Positions 39,996 through 50,857 of a DNA stretch of 64,000 nt are shown here, one piece after another. The DNA is from Oleiagrimonas soli. Lineage in GTDB: Bacteria > Pseudomonadota > Gammaproteobacteria > Xanthomonadales > Rhodanobacteraceae. The DNA is taken from assembly GCF_000761445.1 (NCBI RefSeq), contig NZ_KN196470.1, positions 1,658,823 through 1,722,822 on the forward strand, written 5' to 3'. Under the pieces are notes generated by a model. It did not search any database, was not told where the DNA came from, and saw only the letters and a program-made list of their open reading frames with translations. Position numbers and translations under genes: made by a program. The first letter of the stretch is position 1, and each line of letters starts with the position of its first letter.

Positions 39996-41443
39996 GCCTT
40001 GATGTCCAGATCAAGTTCGGTGGCCAGTTCGCGGCCCCACTGTTCGAGCTGGTCGAGCAGGGGCAGCGCCGCGCTCTCGCGCTCGCCGCGCAGGCGTTGC
40101 AGTCGGTCGATGTAATCCGTGAGCGACAACGTCGACAGTGGATGGCTTCCGCGCACGCGCTGGCGACGGAAGTCGTCCCAGCGCGCGCGTTCTTCGGTAC
40201 TGAGCGTGTGCGGCCAGTTGCGGGCGCGGTAGCGGAACAGCAGCTCGGCGTAGCGCGGGTCGCCGAAGCCGAAATCGCGGCCGAGCTGTTCGGGCGGCGT
40301 GGCCCGCACGGCGTCCAGCAAGGGCCGGTCGGCGTCGGGCAGGAAACCGGCGTAGAGCGCCAGTTCCGGATCGTCCGGCGGCGGCAGGTCCGCGGCGACG
40401 GCGAAGACCTCGCGCACCTTGTCGGCGATGCGATGCACGGCCAGCAGCTCCTTGCGGTGGACGGCGCAGCGCTCCGCGTCGAGGCCGATGCGCGCGGTGT
40501 CCACGCCGTCCAGCACCGACAGCGGCGCCAGCGCCGGCGAACGGTTGGCGTGGATGGTGCGCAGCGGAATGCGCTCGACGTCCTCGGGCAGGTCGGCGCG
40601 CGGCGTGAACACGCGGTCGGCGATGTCGTCGGCGTCGAGCACGATCAGGTCGACCGGGTTGGTGGCGAGGTCGTAGACGATGATCTCGTTGCTGCGCGAC
40701 GGGTGCCGGGCCAGCGGCACGATCATGGTCATGCAGCCGTTGGCGGCGGGGTAGCGCGAGGACACGTGCAGCAGCGCGGGCTTGCGCACCAGGTCGAGCA
40801 GTTCGAAGGCGCGCTGCTTGCGGCGCAGCTCGAAATACCAGTTCCACAGGCGCGGCTGGCGCGTGCGGATCAGGCGGGCGAAGGCGATCAGCGCCTCGAC
40901 GTCGGACAGCGCATCGTGCGCGCGGCGCTGCTCCAGGCCGTTGGCTGCGGCCAGATGCTCCAGCTTGAAGCTCGGCGCGCCGTCGTCGCGCTGCGGCCAG
41001 ACGATGCCGTCCGGGCGCAGCGCGTGGCACATGCGTGCCAGATCGATCAGGTCCCAGCGCGCATTGCCGTTGCGCCACTCGCGCGCGTACGGATCGTAGA
41101 AGTTGCGGTACAGCATCTGCCGCGTGAATTCGTCGTCGAAACGCAGCGAGTTGTAGCCGACGCCACAGGTGCCGGGCGCGGCCAGCTCCTCGTGCACGCG
41201 GGAGGCGAATTCGGCCTCGCACACGCCCTCGCGTTGCGCCTGCTGCGGGGTGATGCCGGTGACCAGGCAGGCCTCGGGCTGCGGCAGGGCATCGCGCGGC
41301 GGTCGGCAGAACAGCGACACCGGGTCGCCGATCGGCTCCAGATCGAGCGTCGTGCGGATGCCGGCAAACTGCACCGCGCGGTCGCGGCGGGCGTCCGTGC
41401 CGAAGGTCTCGTAGTCGTGCCAGAAGAAGCTCGCCTCGCTCAT
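39992..41443 (-). CDS. sbcB: Exodeoxyribonuclease I
   Basis: 3'-5' single-strand DNA exonuclease of 483 residues. The DEDDh exonuclease fold begins [20 protein letters not shown] with D and E of motif [21 protein letters not shown] is motif II and [19 protein letters not shown] motif III with catalytic His and Asp. The SH3-like and helical C-terminal domains characteristic of ExoI follow ([35 protein letters not shown]). Start at 41443; an in-frame ATG at 41452 is possible. It is divergent from orn, with about 90 bases between, so the two nucleases may share a promoter region. Confidence 0.95.
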   Translation of the reverse strand: MSEASFFWHDYETFGTDARRDRAVQFAGIRTTLDLEPIGDPVSLFCRPPRDALPQPEACLVTGITPQQAQREGVCEAEFASRVHEELAAPGTCGVGYNSLRFDDEFTRQMLYRNFYDPYAREWRNGNARWDLIDLARMCHALRPDGIVWPQRDDGAPSFKLEHLAAANGLEQRRAHDALSDVEALIAFARLIRTRQPRLWNWYFELRRKQRAFELLDLVRKPALLHVSSRYPAANGCMTMIVPLARHPSRSNEIIVYDLATNPVDLIVLDADDIADRVFTPRADLPEDVERIPLRTIHANRSPALAPLSVLDGVDTARIGLDAERCAVHRKELLAVHRIADKVREVFAVAADLPPPDDPELALYAGFLPDADRPLLDAVRATPPEQLGRDFGFGDPRYAELLFRYRARNWPHTLSTEERARWDDFRRQRVRGSHPLSTLSLTDYIDRLQRLRGERESAALPLLDQLEQWGRELATELDLDIKA

Positions 41444-41535
41444 GGCGGGCATCTTCGCACGACTGCACCCCTTGCGGGGCAAGGCTTCGCGCCGCGCCCC
41501 TGCTACACTCGCGACCAATCCCGAGGAGGCCGGCG

Positions 41536-42105
41536 ATGCCGCAACACGACGACAACCTGATCTGGATCGACCTGGAAATGACCGGGCTGGACACGGACCG
41601 TGATTCCATCCTGGAAATCGCCACCATCGTCACCGATCGCGAACTCAACGTGCTGGCCGAAGGGCCGGTGTTCGCGATCCTGCATACCGAGTCGCGCCTG
41701 CAGGCCATGGACGACTGGAACCGCAACCAGCACGGCAGTTCCGGGCTGTGGGATCAGGTCCTGGCATCCGGCGTCGACCATGCGCAGGCCGAGGCCGAGA
41801 CGCTGGCGTTCCTGAAGGAATGGGTGCCCGAGCGCAAGTCGCCGATGTGCGGCAATTCGATTTGCCAGGACCGTCGGTTCCTGCATCGGCAGATGCCGGC
41901 GCTGGAGCGTTATTTCCATTACCGCAATCTCGACGTGTCCACGCTGAAAGAGCTGGCACGCCGCTGGGCGCCGTCAATCGCGCGCGGCATCGGCAAGACC
42001 AGCGCGCATACCGCGCTCAGCGACATCCGCGATTCCATTGACGAACTGCGCTACTACCGCCGCTTCATGGGCGCGCTGTCCGGTCAGGCGGAGCCCGCGG
42101 CGTGA
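41536..42105 (+). CDS. orn: Oligoribonuclease
   Basis: Essential 3'-5' exoribonuclease that degrades 2-5-nt RNA and pGpG. 189 residues, DEDDh fold: [20 protein letters not shown] (motif I), [20 protein letters not shown] (motif II) and [20 protein letters not shown] (motif III with His). GAGGAGG precedes the ATG. Its stop overlaps the folP GTG (GTGA). Confidence 0.96.
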   Translation: MPQHDDNLIWIDLEMTGLDTDRDSILEIATIVTDRELNVLAEGPVFAILHTESRLQAMDDWNRNQHGSSGLWDQVLASGVDHAQAEAETLAFLKEWVPERKSPMCGNSICQDRRFLHRQMPALERYFHYRNLDVSTLKELARRWAPSIARGIGKTSAHTALSDIRDSIDELRYYRRFMGALSGQAEPAA

Positions 42106-43022
42106 GCAGCCTGTTTGTCGAGGATGCCGGCGTGCGGCGTCTGGACTGCGGCGGGCGCGTCCTGCGGCTGGATCGGCCGCGCGTGGTGGGCATCGTCAAC
42201 GTCACGCCGGATTCGTTCTCCGACGGCGGCGACCACGCCGACACCGGCGCCGCCGTGGCCCATGGCCTGAAGCTGCTGGCCGAAGGCGCGGACATGCTCG
42301 ATATCGGCGGCGAATCCACCCGCCCTGACGCGGCCGACGTCGATGTCGATGAGGAACTGCGCCGGGTGGTGCCGGTGCTGCGCGGACTGGCCGCGCAGTG
42401 CGATGCACCGCTGTCCGTCGATACCTCCAAACCGGCCGTGATGCGCGCCGCCGTCGAGGCCGGCGCGGGACTCATCAACGACGTGCGTGCGCTGCGCGAG
42501 GACGGTGCGCTGGACGCCGCCGCGGCGCTGAAGGTGCCGGTCTGCCTGATGCACATGCAGGGCGCGCCGCGCGGCATGCAGTCGGCGCCGGCCTACGACG
42601 ACGTGGTCGGCGAAGTGCACCGCTTTCTCGCCGAGCGCGTGTTCGCCTGCGAAATGGCCGGCATGGACAAGCGCCAGCTGCTGGTCGATCCCGGCTTCGG
42701 TTTCGGCAAGACGCTCGAACACAATCTCGAACTGCTGCGGCACACCGAACGTTTCGTCGACCTGGCCGCCGGCGTCTACGTCGGCCTGTCGCGCAAATCC
42801 ATGATCGGCGCGCTGACCGGGCGCGAAACGCCGGTCGAGCGCATGGCCGGTTCGGTGGCGGCGGCGCTGATCGCCGTGCAGCGCGGCGCGATGATCGTGC
42901 GCACCCACGATGTGGCGGCGACTGTCGATGCGCTCGCCGTGTGGCGCGCGGTGCACGCCGGCGACCGTTCGCCGCGCGCGGAACGTCGCGACGCCGCCCC
43001 GCGCTGGCCCGACGACGAATGA
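42102..43022 (+). CDS. folP: Dihydropteroate synthase
   Basis: Condenses p-aminobenzoate with dihydropterin pyrophosphate in folate synthesis; target of sulfonamides. TIM barrel of 306 residues, GTG start. [68 protein letters not shown] and [15 protein letters not shown] are all standard motifs. It sits directly before glmM, a common gammaproteobacterial order. Confidence 0.96.
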   Translation: MSSLFVEDAGVRRLDCGGRVLRLDRPRVVGIVNVTPDSFSDGGDHADTGAAVAHGLKLLAEGADMLDIGGESTRPDAADVDVDEELRRVVPVLRGLAAQCDAPLSVDTSKPAVMRAAVEAGAGLINDVRALREDGALDAAAALKVPVCLMHMQGAPRGMQSAPAYDDVVGEVHRFLAERVFACEMAGMDKRQLLVDPGFGFGKTLEHNLELLRHTERFVDLAAGVYVGLSRKSMIGALTGRETPVERMAGSVAAALIAVQRGAMIVRTHDVAATVDALAVWRAVHAGDRSPRAERRDAAPRWPDDE

Positions 43023-43068
43023 CGCGCGGGCCGCGCGCATCCACGACCTTGCAGAAGAATCCCACGCC

Positions 43069-44421
43069 ATGAGCAACCGCAAATACTTCGGCACCGACGG
43101 CATCCGTGGACGGGTCGGCGAATGGCCCATCACCGCCGAGTTCATGCTGCGTCTGGGACGCGCCGCGGGCGTTGCGCTCGGTGGCAGCAAGGAGCGTCCC
43201 ACGGTGCTGATCGGCAAGGACACGCGCATCTCGGGCTACATGTTCGAGTCGGCGCTGGAGGCCGGTCTGGTGGCCTCGGGTGCGGACGTGCGCCTGCTGG
43301 GACCGATGCCGACACCGGCCGTGGCGTTCCTGACGCGCAGTCTGCGCGCGGACGCCGGCATCGTCATCAGCGCCTCGCACAACCCGCATCAGGACAACGG
43401 CATCAAGTTCTTCTCCGCGGCCGGCGAGAAGCTCGACGATGCGGTCGAGGCGGCCATCGAGCGCGAGGTCGATGCCGATTTCGTCACCGTGCCGTCCGAG
43501 CGCCTGGGCAAGGCGCGGCGCATCGACGACGCCGAGGCCCGCTACGTCGAGTTCTGCAAGAGCACCATGCCGCGGGACTTCAGCCTGCATGGCACGCGCA
43601 TCGTGCTGGATTGCGCGCATGGCGCAACGTACCAGGTGGCGCCGAAAGTCTTCGGCGAACTGGGCGCCGAGGTGCATCTGATCGGCGCGCAGCCGGATGG
43701 CTTCAACATCAACGCGGGCATCGGTTCGACCCATCCCGAAGCGCTGCGCAAGGCGGTGCTGGAGCAGGGCGCGGATCTGGGCATCGCCTTCGACGGCGAC
43801 GGCGACCGCGTGCAGATGGTCGACCGCAACGGCGTGCTGGTCGATGGCGACGACATGCTCTACGTGATGGCATGCGCCTGGCAGCGCAGCGGGCGGCTGC
43901 ACGGCCCGGTGGTCGGCACGTTGATGAGCAACTACGGATTCGAGCAGGCGCTGGGTGAGCTGGGCGTCGACCTGATCCGCGCCAACGTCGGCGACCGCTA
44001 CGTGCTGCAGCAGCTGAAGGCGCACGGCGGCGTGCTCGGCGGCGAAACGTCCGGCCACGTCCTGTGCCTGGACCGCGCCAGCACCGGCGACGGTATCGTG
44101 GCCGCGTTGTGCGTACTCGAAGCGCTGCGAAATCTGGGTCAGGATCTGGTGGCGGCACGTGCGAGCATGCACAAGCTGCCGCAGGTCATGCTCAACGTGC
44201 CAGTGGCGCAGGGCGCGCGCGAGGTGCTGGAAACCGAAGCGGTGCAGACGGCCGTCGCGGCGGCGGAGAAGCGCCTGCAGGGACGCGGCCGCGTGTTCCT
44301 GCGGCCCTCGGGTACCGAGCCGCTGGTGCGCGTCACCGTCGAGGCCGCCGATGCCGAGGAAGTGCAGGGCATGGCGCAGGCCCTCGCGGACGTCGTAAAA
44401 TCGGCGCACTCACGCTCGTGA
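43069..44421 (+). CDS. glmM: Phosphoglucosamine mutase
   Basis: Converts glucosamine-6-phosphate to glucosamine-1-phosphate for UDP-GlcNAc, hence peptidoglycan and lipid A. 450 residues. The phosphoserine is Ser103 in [29 protein letters not shown] is the metal loop, [12 protein letters not shown] the sugar-binding loop and [17 protein letters not shown] the phosphate-binding loop. It follows folP by 46 bases. Confidence 0.97.
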   Translation: MSNRKYFGTDGIRGRVGEWPITAEFMLRLGRAAGVALGGSKERPTVLIGKDTRISGYMFESALEAGLVASGADVRLLGPMPTPAVAFLTRSLRADAGIVISASHNPHQDNGIKFFSAAGEKLDDAVEAAIEREVDADFVTVPSERLGKARRIDDAEARYVEFCKSTMPRDFSLHGTRIVLDCAHGATYQVAPKVFGELGAEVHLIGAQPDGFNINAGIGSTHPEALRKAVLEQGADLGIAFDGDGDRVQMVDRNGVLVDGDDMLYVMACAWQRSGRLHGPVVGTLMSNYGFEQALGELGVDLIRANVGDRYVLQQLKAHGGVLGGETSGHVLCLDRASTGDGIVAALCVLEALRNLGQDLVAARASMHKLPQVMLNVPVAQGAREVLETEAVQTAVAAAEKRLQGRGRVFLRPSGTEPLVRVTVEAADAEEVQGMAQALADVVKSAHSRS

Positions 44422-44537
44422 GCCTGCCGGACGCCAGACGTGTCCAACCAGGTCGCCAAGGATTGGCCCGACGTGCACCGCTCCTGCGGTAGCGGATTCC
44501 CAAGACGACCGCACGCCAACCTGGACTTTATGGAACG

Positions 44538-45473
44538 ATGAAAAACGTACCCACGCTCGACATCCGCCGTTTCGACACCGACCGCGACGCCTTCGTCGCC
44601 GAACTCGGCGCCGCCTACCGCGAATTCGGTTTCTGCTGCATCAGTGGCCACGGCATCGCCCACGAGCGGATCGAGCACGCCTACGACGTCTTCCAGCGCT
44701 TCTTCGCGCTGCCCGAGGACGTGAAGATGAAGTATCACGTGCCCGGCACCGGCGGCGCGCGCGGCTATACCCCGTTCAAGGTCGAGACGGCCAAGGACAG
44801 CCAGTATCCGGATCTCAAGGAGTTCTGGCACATCGGTCGCGAGATCGATCCCGACTCGAAGTTCGCCGACACCATGGCGCCGAACCTGTGGCCGGCCGAG
44901 GTGCCGGATTTCAAGCAGCATGGCTACGCCCTGTACGAGGCGCTGGACCAGCTCGGCGCGCGCGTGCTGCGGGCGCTGGCGCTGCACATCGATCTGCCCG
45001 AAACCTATTTCGAGGACAAAATCGACCAGGGCAATTCGATCCTGCGTCCGATCCACTATCCGCCGATCGAAGGCGGCGACGTGCCGAACGTGCGCGCCGG
45101 CGCGCACGAGGACATCAATTTCATCACCTTGCTGGTCGGCGCCAGTGCGGCGGGCCTGGAAGTGTTCACGCGCGAGGGCGAATGGCTGCCGATCACCACC
45201 ACCGGCGACGCCATCGTGGTCAACATCGGCGACATGCTGCAGCGCCTGACCAACCACGTGTATCCGTCGACCACGCATCGCGTGGTGAACCCGCCGGGCG
45301 CCGATGCCCGCAAGCCGCGCTATTCGGTGCCGTTCTTCCTGCATCCGAATCCGGATGTGGTGCTGGACCCGGTGCCGCAGTGCGTGAGCGCGGACAACCC
45401 GAGCCGCTACGACACGTCGATCACCTCGCACGAATACCTGCAGCAGCGGCTGCGCGAGATTCGTCTGATTTAA
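44538..45473 (+). CDS. Isopenicillin-N-synthase-like 2-oxoglutarate/Fe(II) oxygenase
   Basis: 311 residues with the N-terminal DIOX_N segment (VPTLDIRRFDTDRDAFVAEL, FGFCCISGHGI) and a 2OG-FeII domain. The metal triad is HED in AGAHEDINFITLLVG and the distal His in STTHRVVNPP; the 2OG-binding Arg is in RYSVPFFLHP. Bacterial members of this family are mostly uncharacterised; plant and fungal relatives make hormones and secondary metabolites. There is no biosynthetic cluster here, so a general metabolic or modification role is likelier. Start at the first ATG; the ribosome site is weak. Confidence 0.9.
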   Translation: MKNVPTLDIRRFDTDRDAFVAELGAAYREFGFCCISGHGIAHERIEHAYDVFQRFFALPEDVKMKYHVPGTGGARGYTPFKVETAKDSQYPDLKEFWHIGREIDPDSKFADTMAPNLWPAEVPDFKQHGYALYEALDQLGARVLRALALHIDLPETYFEDKIDQGNSILRPIHYPPIEGGDVPNVRAGAHEDINFITLLVGASAAGLEVFTREGEWLPITTTGDAIVVNIGDMLQRLTNHVYPSTTHRVVNPPGADARKPRYSVPFFLHPNPDVVLDPVPQCVSADNPSRYDTSITSHEYLQQRLREIRLI

Positions 45474-45560
45474 TCTTCATTGCGGCCGTTCCGCCGGGCC
45501 ATGTTCCATGGTCCGGCGGACTGTCTGCGTTGTCGAGCTTTGGGTCCCAGGGGAGTACGA

Positions 45561-46067
45561 ATGCGCTTTTTCAGCAAAACCCTTTGCATGCTGCTGTCTG
45601 TTGCGGTCACCGATGCATGGTGCGGACCGTCCGCCCCGGCCGCAGCGATGCATGCGTTGAGCTACTTCTCGGGAAGCTGGGCCTGCGAGGGAGTGTTTCC
45701 GGCCAGCGGCAAGCACATCGCCTCGACGATGCGGTTCGATTTCGATCTGGGTGGAGCGGTGCTCGTCAAGCATCACGACGACCGACCGCCGTCGGGCTAT
45801 CGGGCGATTGAAGCGTGGGGTTACGACCAACAGGAAAAAACTTACCGCGCTACGGTGATGGACAACTTTGGTGGAGCACGCCGCATGCGCAGTGACGGCT
45901 GGAAGGGGAAGGTGCTGCGCTGGGTGGTCGATACCGACGGAGGGCCGCCGCAGCAGTTCGTGTATGTGCGTCTGAACCGGAACACGTACCGGGTCGACTG
46001 GAAGATCGATCGCTCCGGTCGTGGTCTTGAAGTTGGCGACACGCTTACCTGCCGGCGTCGCTCCTGA
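45561..46067 (+). CDS. Small exported protein, DUF1579/lipocalin-like
   Basis: 168 residues with a signal peptide (MRFFSKTLCMLLSVAVTDAW). The mature part reads as a beta-barrel-like sequence: LSYFSGSWACEGVFPASGKH, DFDLGGAVLVKHHDD, EAWGYDQQEKTYRATVMDNF, GWKGKVLRWVVDTDG and YRVDWKIDRSGRGLEVGDTL. An FxGxWxCxG opening is common in DUF1579 and related heme- or ligand-binding barrels, but I cannot assign a ligand. GGGGAG precedes the ATG. It is convergent with the next gene, 13 bases away, with no terminator visible. Confidence 0.7.
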   Translation: MRFFSKTLCMLLSVAVTDAWCGPSAPAAAMHALSYFSGSWACEGVFPASGKHIASTMRFDFDLGGAVLVKHHDDRPPSGYRAIEAWGYDQQEKTYRATVMDNFGGARRMRSDGWKGKVLRWVVDTDGGPPQQFVYVRLNRNTYRVDWKIDRSGRGLEVGDTLTCRRRS

Positions 46068-46080
46068 TGCGCGGCAAAAA

Positions 46081-46752
46081 CTAGGCCATCCAGAAGAACA
46101 CCGCCGTCATGCGTTTGTCCTCCAGCGTCAAGCCGCAGTAGGCGGTGGCGCTGTGGATCAGGTTGGCGCGATAGACCAGCAGGCGGTTGAAGCGGTTGTC
46201 CACGTGCACGTCCTCGACGAACGAGTTCGGCGGCACGTGGCGCGTGCCGAGCGCGTCGACCAGATGGCGATGCGGCTTGTTGACCGTGTTGCCGCCGGCC
46301 TGGCCGTTGCCCAGCCGCTGACGGTAGAACGCGGTGCCGCAACGCGCCGGCGCGTCGGGGGTCAGGTACAGCACGGCGGCGTAGCGGCACAGGTGCAGCG
46401 AATCGGTATGCGGCTTCACGCCGCCCTCGATGGCGCCGACCACCTGCACGCAATTGTGATTGAGACGGGTGCCGTCCTCGGTCTGCTCGACCCACAGACG
46501 CTTGGCGCCGGTCAGCTGCGTGACGCGAGCATCGATGTGCGCCTGTTCGTCCTCGTCCAGCGCGGGCAGGGCGCGCATGCCGGGCCAGACTTCGGCGGTG
46601 TGGGGATGGCCGTAGCTCCAGTCCTCGCGCGCAAGTTGGCGTTCGCGCACGGCCATCGGGTCCGGCAGGGCGTCGTCCACGACCCAGTAGTCGCGGCCCT
46701 CGACGGGCTTGCGATAGGGCAGATTGCGCATCGGACGGACGGCGGCGGGCAT
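46081..46752 (-). CDS. Putative 2OG-Fe(II) oxygenase-like protein (possibly DUF6445)
   Basis: 223 residues from the chosen ATG. The jelly-roll core has HTDSLHLCRYAAVLYLTPDA with a likely H-x-D metal pair and LVYRANLIHSATAYCGLTLE with the distal His. The C-terminal KRMTAVFFWMA strand is usual for Fe2OG folds. It looks like the DUF6445 group, but that name is given with low certainty. The N-terminal DYWVVDDALPDPMAVRERQL resembles the start of PKHD/prolyl hydroxylase relatives. No strong ribosome site; an in-frame ATG at 46788 is possible. Confidence 0.7.
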   Translation of the reverse strand: MPAAVRPMRNLPYRKPVEGRDYWVVDDALPDPMAVRERQLAREDWSYGHPHTAEVWPGMRALPALDEDEQAHIDARVTQLTGAKRLWVEQTEDGTRLNHNCVQVVGAIEGGVKPHTDSLHLCRYAAVLYLTPDAPARCGTAFYRQRLGNGQAGGNTVNKPHRHLVDALGTRHVPPNSFVEDVHVDNRFNRLLVYRANLIHSATAYCGLTLEDKRMTAVFFWMA

Positions 46753-46816
46753 GGCGTTCACTTCGCGAAAGGGGCGACGCCCGAGCATACCGCAGCGTCG
46801 CGTGCGGTTCGGCGGA

Positions 46817-47632
46817 CTATTCGCCTTCCATCACCCGATAGCGACTGGAGTGACGCGCCGACAGGCGCAGGGCGAGCCGATCCGGCAGCAGTTTGGCGAA
46901 GGTCTTGATCATGCGGTTGATGCGCCCGTTGACGTAGACCACGTCGCCGCGCTCGACGGCATCCAGACCCTGCGCCGCCACCTGGTCGGCCTGCATCCAC
47001 ATCCACTTGGGCATCTTCGAGACCAGTTCGCGCGCGCCGGTGACGTCGTGGAATTCGCTGTAGGTGAAGCCCGGGCAGACCGCGCAGACATGAATGCCGC
47101 GCGCGCGACTCTCCAGCGCCAGCGATTCCGAGAAGCGGATCATGTAGGCCTTGGAGGCTGCGTAGAGCGTGTGGCCGGTGGAGCCGGGCAGGTGGCCGGC
47201 CAGCGAGGCGACGTTGACGATGCGTCCGTGGCGACGTTCGATCATCCCCGGCAGCAGGCGGTGCGCCAGTTCGGTCGGTGCATGCACGAGCACCTGCAGG
47301 AAATCGCTGTGGCGCACCCAAGGCTGGCTGTCGAAGGTACCGGGCACGCCGTAGCCGGCGTTGTTGATGAGTACGTCGATGCCGAGGTTGCGCTGTTCGA
47401 GCGCATCGACCAGGCGACGCGGCGCCATCGGGTCGGTCAGATCGTCGACCATGATCTGCACGTCGACGTTGTGCTTGGCGCACAGTTCCTCGGCCAGTTC
47501 CTGCAGTCGCGCGGCGCGGCGTGCGGTCAGCACCAGGTCGTGACCGCGCGCGGCCAGTTCGCGCGCGAAGGCAGCGCCGATGCCGGCCGAGGCGCCGGTG
47601 ACCAGAGCCACGGGGCGGGGATGTGCGGTCAT
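46817..47632 (-). CDS. Short-chain dehydrogenase/reductase
   Basis: Classical SDR of 271 residues. The NADP(H)-binding TGASAGIG is near residue 12, INNAGYGVPG follows, and the catalytic Ser and Tyr-Lys are in VNVASLAGHLPGST and YAASKAYMIRFS. CPGFTYSEFHD follows as in SDRs that act on acyl or steroid-type substrates. A C-terminal extension with basic residues (RMIKTFAKLLPDRLALRL) may contact membrane. GGAAG precedes the ATG. Substrate unknown. Divergent from tpiA. Confidence 0.9.
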   Translation of the reverse strand: MTAHPRPVALVTGASAGIGAAFARELAARGHDLVLTARRAARLQELAEELCAKHNVDVQIMVDDLTDPMAPRRLVDALEQRNLGIDVLINNAGYGVPGTFDSQPWVRHSDFLQVLVHAPTELAHRLLPGMIERRHGRIVNVASLAGHLPGSTGHTLYAASKAYMIRFSESLALESRARGIHVCAVCPGFTYSEFHDVTGARELVSKMPKWMWMQADQVAAQGLDAVERGDVVYVNGRINRMIKTFAKLLPDRLALRLSARHSSRYRVMEGE

Positions 47633-47759
47633 GCGCGTTCTTCCTTGCGGTGTCGAATCCACATCATAAGCAAAGCCGAGACAATGCGAGGCGGTCGCTG
47701 CGCACGTTTTTCGGCGCTTGAGGGCAAGGGTGACGGCGCGCGCCGCACGCATGGCCGCA

Positions 47760-47789
47760 TTGCCACATTCGCGTCGTCGCCGCTATCCT
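47760..47789 (+). promoter_or_regulatory. Candidate promoter of tpiA-secG
   Basis: TTGCCA (47760-47765), 18-base spacer, TATCCT (47784-47789), 33 bases before the tpiA start. Placed in the tpiA/SDR divergent gap. Confidence 0.5.
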
Positions 47790-47822
47790 TGCGGGCTTGA
47801 TCGAGGCGAAAGGGGTCCACGC

Positions 47823-48593
47823 ATGCGCAAAATGCTGGTGGCAGGTAACTGGAAGATGCACGGCTCGCGCGAGATGGCCGATGCGCTGACCGCGGATATC
47901 GCGGCGAAGTGCCCGGTGGATGTCGACGTGGCGGTGTTCCCGCCGTACCCCTATCTGGCCGATCTGTGCGCAAAGCGCGGCGACATGCTGCCGTGCGGCG
48001 CGCAGGACGTCAGCGAGCACGCGCAGGGCGCCTACACGGGCGAAGTATCGGCGGCCATGCTGCGCGATGTCGGTTGCGTCTGGACGCTGGTCGGCCATTC
48101 CGAGCGACGTCAGTACCACGGCGAGAGCAGCGCGCTGGTGGCGCGCAAGTTCGCCGCGGCGCTGCAGGCGGGGCTGCAGCCGATGCTGTGCATCGGCGAG
48201 ACGCTAGAAGAGCGCGAGGCAGGCCGCACCGAAGCCGTGCTGGCCGAGCAGCTCTCCGCCGTGCTGGATCTGAATGGTGTCGAGGCGTTCGCGCAGGCCG
48301 TGATCGCCTACGAGCCGGTATGGGCGATCGGCACCGGTCGAACGGCGACGCCGCAGCAGGCGCAGGACGCACATGCGTTTATCCGTAGCCAATTGGCAAA
48401 AGGCAGTGCTAAAATAAGCGGTCTGACGCGCCTGCTTTACGGCGGCAGCGTCAAACCCTCGAATGCAGCCGAACTGTTCGCCCAGGCGGACGTGGACGGC
48501 GGCTTGATCGGCGGGGCTTCCCTGACTGCAACCGATTTTCTGGCCATCTGCGCGGCAGCGCATCAAGCGCGTGGCGCGGCGGAGACCCATTAG
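47823..48593 (+). CDS. tpiA: Triosephosphate isomerase
   Basis: Interconverts dihydroxyacetone phosphate and glyceraldehyde-3-phosphate. TIM barrel of 256 residues. Substrate Lys in GNWKMHGS, catalytic His in VGHSERRQY, catalytic Glu in AYEPVWAIGTG, loop 7 LLYGGSVKPSNA. It precedes secG by 2 bases, a conserved order in Xanthomonadales and Pseudomonas. Confidence 0.97.
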   Translation: MRKMLVAGNWKMHGSREMADALTADIAAKCPVDVDVAVFPPYPYLADLCAKRGDMLPCGAQDVSEHAQGAYTGEVSAAMLRDVGCVWTLVGHSERRQYHGESSALVARKFAAALQAGLQPMLCIGETLEEREAGRTEAVLAEQLSAVLDLNGVEAFAQAVIAYEPVWAIGTGRTATPQQAQDAHAFIRSQLAKGSAKISGLTRLLYGGSVKPSNAAELFAQADVDGGLIGGASLTATDFLAICAAAHQARGAAETH

Positions 48594-48595
48594 AC

Positions 48596-49036
48596 ATGTT
48601 CATCATCTTCAGCGTTTTCTACATCCTGATCGCCGCGGCCATGATCGTGCTGATCCTCATGCAGCGCGGCACGGGTGCCGATGCCGGCGCCGGTTTCGGT
48701 GCGGGCGCATCCGGCACCGTGTTCGGTGCGCGCGGATCGGCCAGTTTCATGACCCGCGCCACTGGCGTGCTGGCGACACTTTTCTTTCTCCTCAGCCTCG
48801 GTATGGCGATATACTTCAGCCATAGCGGTGCGCCGAAGCAGGTCAAGAATCTTGGCGTGATGTCCGCGATGCAGACCCCTGCCGCGAGTGCCACGTCCAC
48901 GACGGCGCCGACGGTGCCGGTCCAGACGGCTCCGCCGTCCAGCGTCGCACCGCGGCAGAGCGGTACCGACGTGCCGTCGCTGCCGCAGGAAGCGGGAAGC
49001 GCGAAGCCGGCCTCGTCGGCGTCCGCGAAGAAGTGA
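48596..49036 (+). CDS. secG: Preprotein translocase subunit SecG
   Basis: Auxiliary subunit of the SecYEG channel, 146 residues. Two helices (IIFSVFYILIAAAMIVLIL and TGVLATLFFLLSLGMAIYFS) surround the conserved cytoplasmic loop MQRGTGADAGAGFGAGASGT. A long Ala/Pro/Ser/Thr-rich tail of about 60 residues follows, longer than in E. coli (110 residues in total) but usual in this group. Between tpiA and a tRNA gene. Confidence 0.95.
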   Translation: MFIIFSVFYILIAAAMIVLILMQRGTGADAGAGFGAGASGTVFGARGSASFMTRATGVLATLFFLLSLGMAIYFSHSGAPKQVKNLGVMSAMQTPAASATSTTAPTVPVQTAPPSSVAPRQSGTDVPSLPQEAGSAKPASSASAKK

Positions 49037-49052
49037 CGATGTAAGTTTTTTT

Positions 49053-49137
49053 GCCCAGGTGGCGGAATTGGTAGACGCACTACCTTGAGGTGGTAGCGAC
49101 GCAAGTCGTGGGGGTTCGAGTCCCCCCTTGGGCACCA
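49053..49137 (+). tRNA. tRNA-Leu(GAG)
   Basis: 85 bases with encoded CCA. Acceptor GCCCAGG pairs with CCTTGGGC. The D arm contains GGAATTGGTAGAC. Anticodon stem CTACC/GGTAG has loop TTGAGGT and anticodon GAG (49087-49089). A long class II variable arm is present, and the T arm contains GGTTCGAGTCC. It lies between secG and nuoA, a known synteny in this order. No terminator stands between it and nuoA; a 6-base stem (CTGTCG/CGACAG, 49151-49171) follows without T-run. Confidence 0.97.
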
Positions 49138-49208
49138 AATACAATGAAGGCTGTCGTCATCGGGGCGACAGTCGCTGATGCGCAACGAAGCGTGGAGGTT
49201 GCCGACCC

Positions 49209-50110
<902 letters not shown>

Positions 50111-50119
50111 GGCCGGGCC

Positions 50120-50854
50120 ATGAGCGAAACGCAAACGAACTCGCTGGCCGAGCGCCTTGTCGCGCGCTTCGGCGAGGTGCTGAGCAAGGTCGAGACCGTG
50201 CGCGGCGAAACCACCGTGGAGGTGGCCGCCGGCGATTTGCTGCAGGTCGCCACCGCGCTGCGCGACGAACCCGAATTCGACTTCAGCGAACTGATCGACA
50301 TCTGCGGCGTCGACTACCTCGGTTACGGACAGAACGAGTGGGAGACCACCTCGGTGTCCGGCGCCGGTTTCTCGCGCGGTGTGCGCGGCGAGGCCACGGG
50401 TCGCTTCGACTGGGAAGGCCGTCCGCGCAACGTGGAGATGGAGCGTCGTTTCGCCTCGGTCGTGCATCTGCTGTCGATCCGTCACAACAAGCGCCTGCGC
50501 ATCCGCACCTATTGCGACGACGACGCGCTGCCGCTGGTGCCGTCGCTGGTCGCGCTGTGGCCGGTGGCGAACTGGTTCGAGCGCGAGTCGTTCGATCTGT
50601 ACGGCATCGTCTACGACGGTCATCCGGATCTGCGCCGCATCCTGACCGACTACGGTTTCGTCGGTCGTCCGTTCCGCAAGGACTTCCCGCTGATCGGCAA
50701 CGTCGAGATGCGCTACGACCCCGACAAGAAGCGCGTGGTGTACGAGCCGGTCACCTCCGTGGTGCCGCGCGTACTGGTGCCGCGCGTGATCCGCGACGAC
50801 GTCGACCTGCAGCAGGCCAAGGCCGAAGCTGCCGATCACTGGCAGGAGAATTGA
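50120..50854 (+). CDS. nuoC: NADH-quinone oxidoreductase subunit C
   Basis: 30-kDa type peripheral subunit, 244 residues, separate from NuoD (not the fused NuoCD of enterobacteria). The signature is [20 protein letters not shown] with [21 protein letters not shown] short extension of about 15 residues and an insertion around 75-90 ([14 protein letters not shown]) are present relative to shorter homologues. Confidence 0.97.
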   Translation: MSETQTNSLAERLVARFGEVLSKVETVRGETTVEVAAGDLLQVATALRDEPEFDFSELIDICGVDYLGYGQNEWETTSVSGAGFSRGVRGEATGRFDWEGRPRNVEMERRFASVVHLLSIRHNKRLRIRTYCDDDALPLVPSLVALWPVANWFERESFDLYGIVYDGHPDLRRILTDYGFVGRPFRKDFPLIGNVEMRYDPDKKRVVYEPVTSVVPRVLVPRVIRDDVDLQQAKAEAADHWQEN

Positions 50855-50857
50855 GCG

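Noticed and set aside
44422-44537. Possible small gene between glmM and the IPNS-like gene
   Set aside because: No frame with a ribosome site or protein-like composition in these 116 bases.
49041-49052. T-run after secG as a terminator
   Set aside because: No stem precedes it; it is only a T7 stretch immediately before the tRNA-Leu gene.
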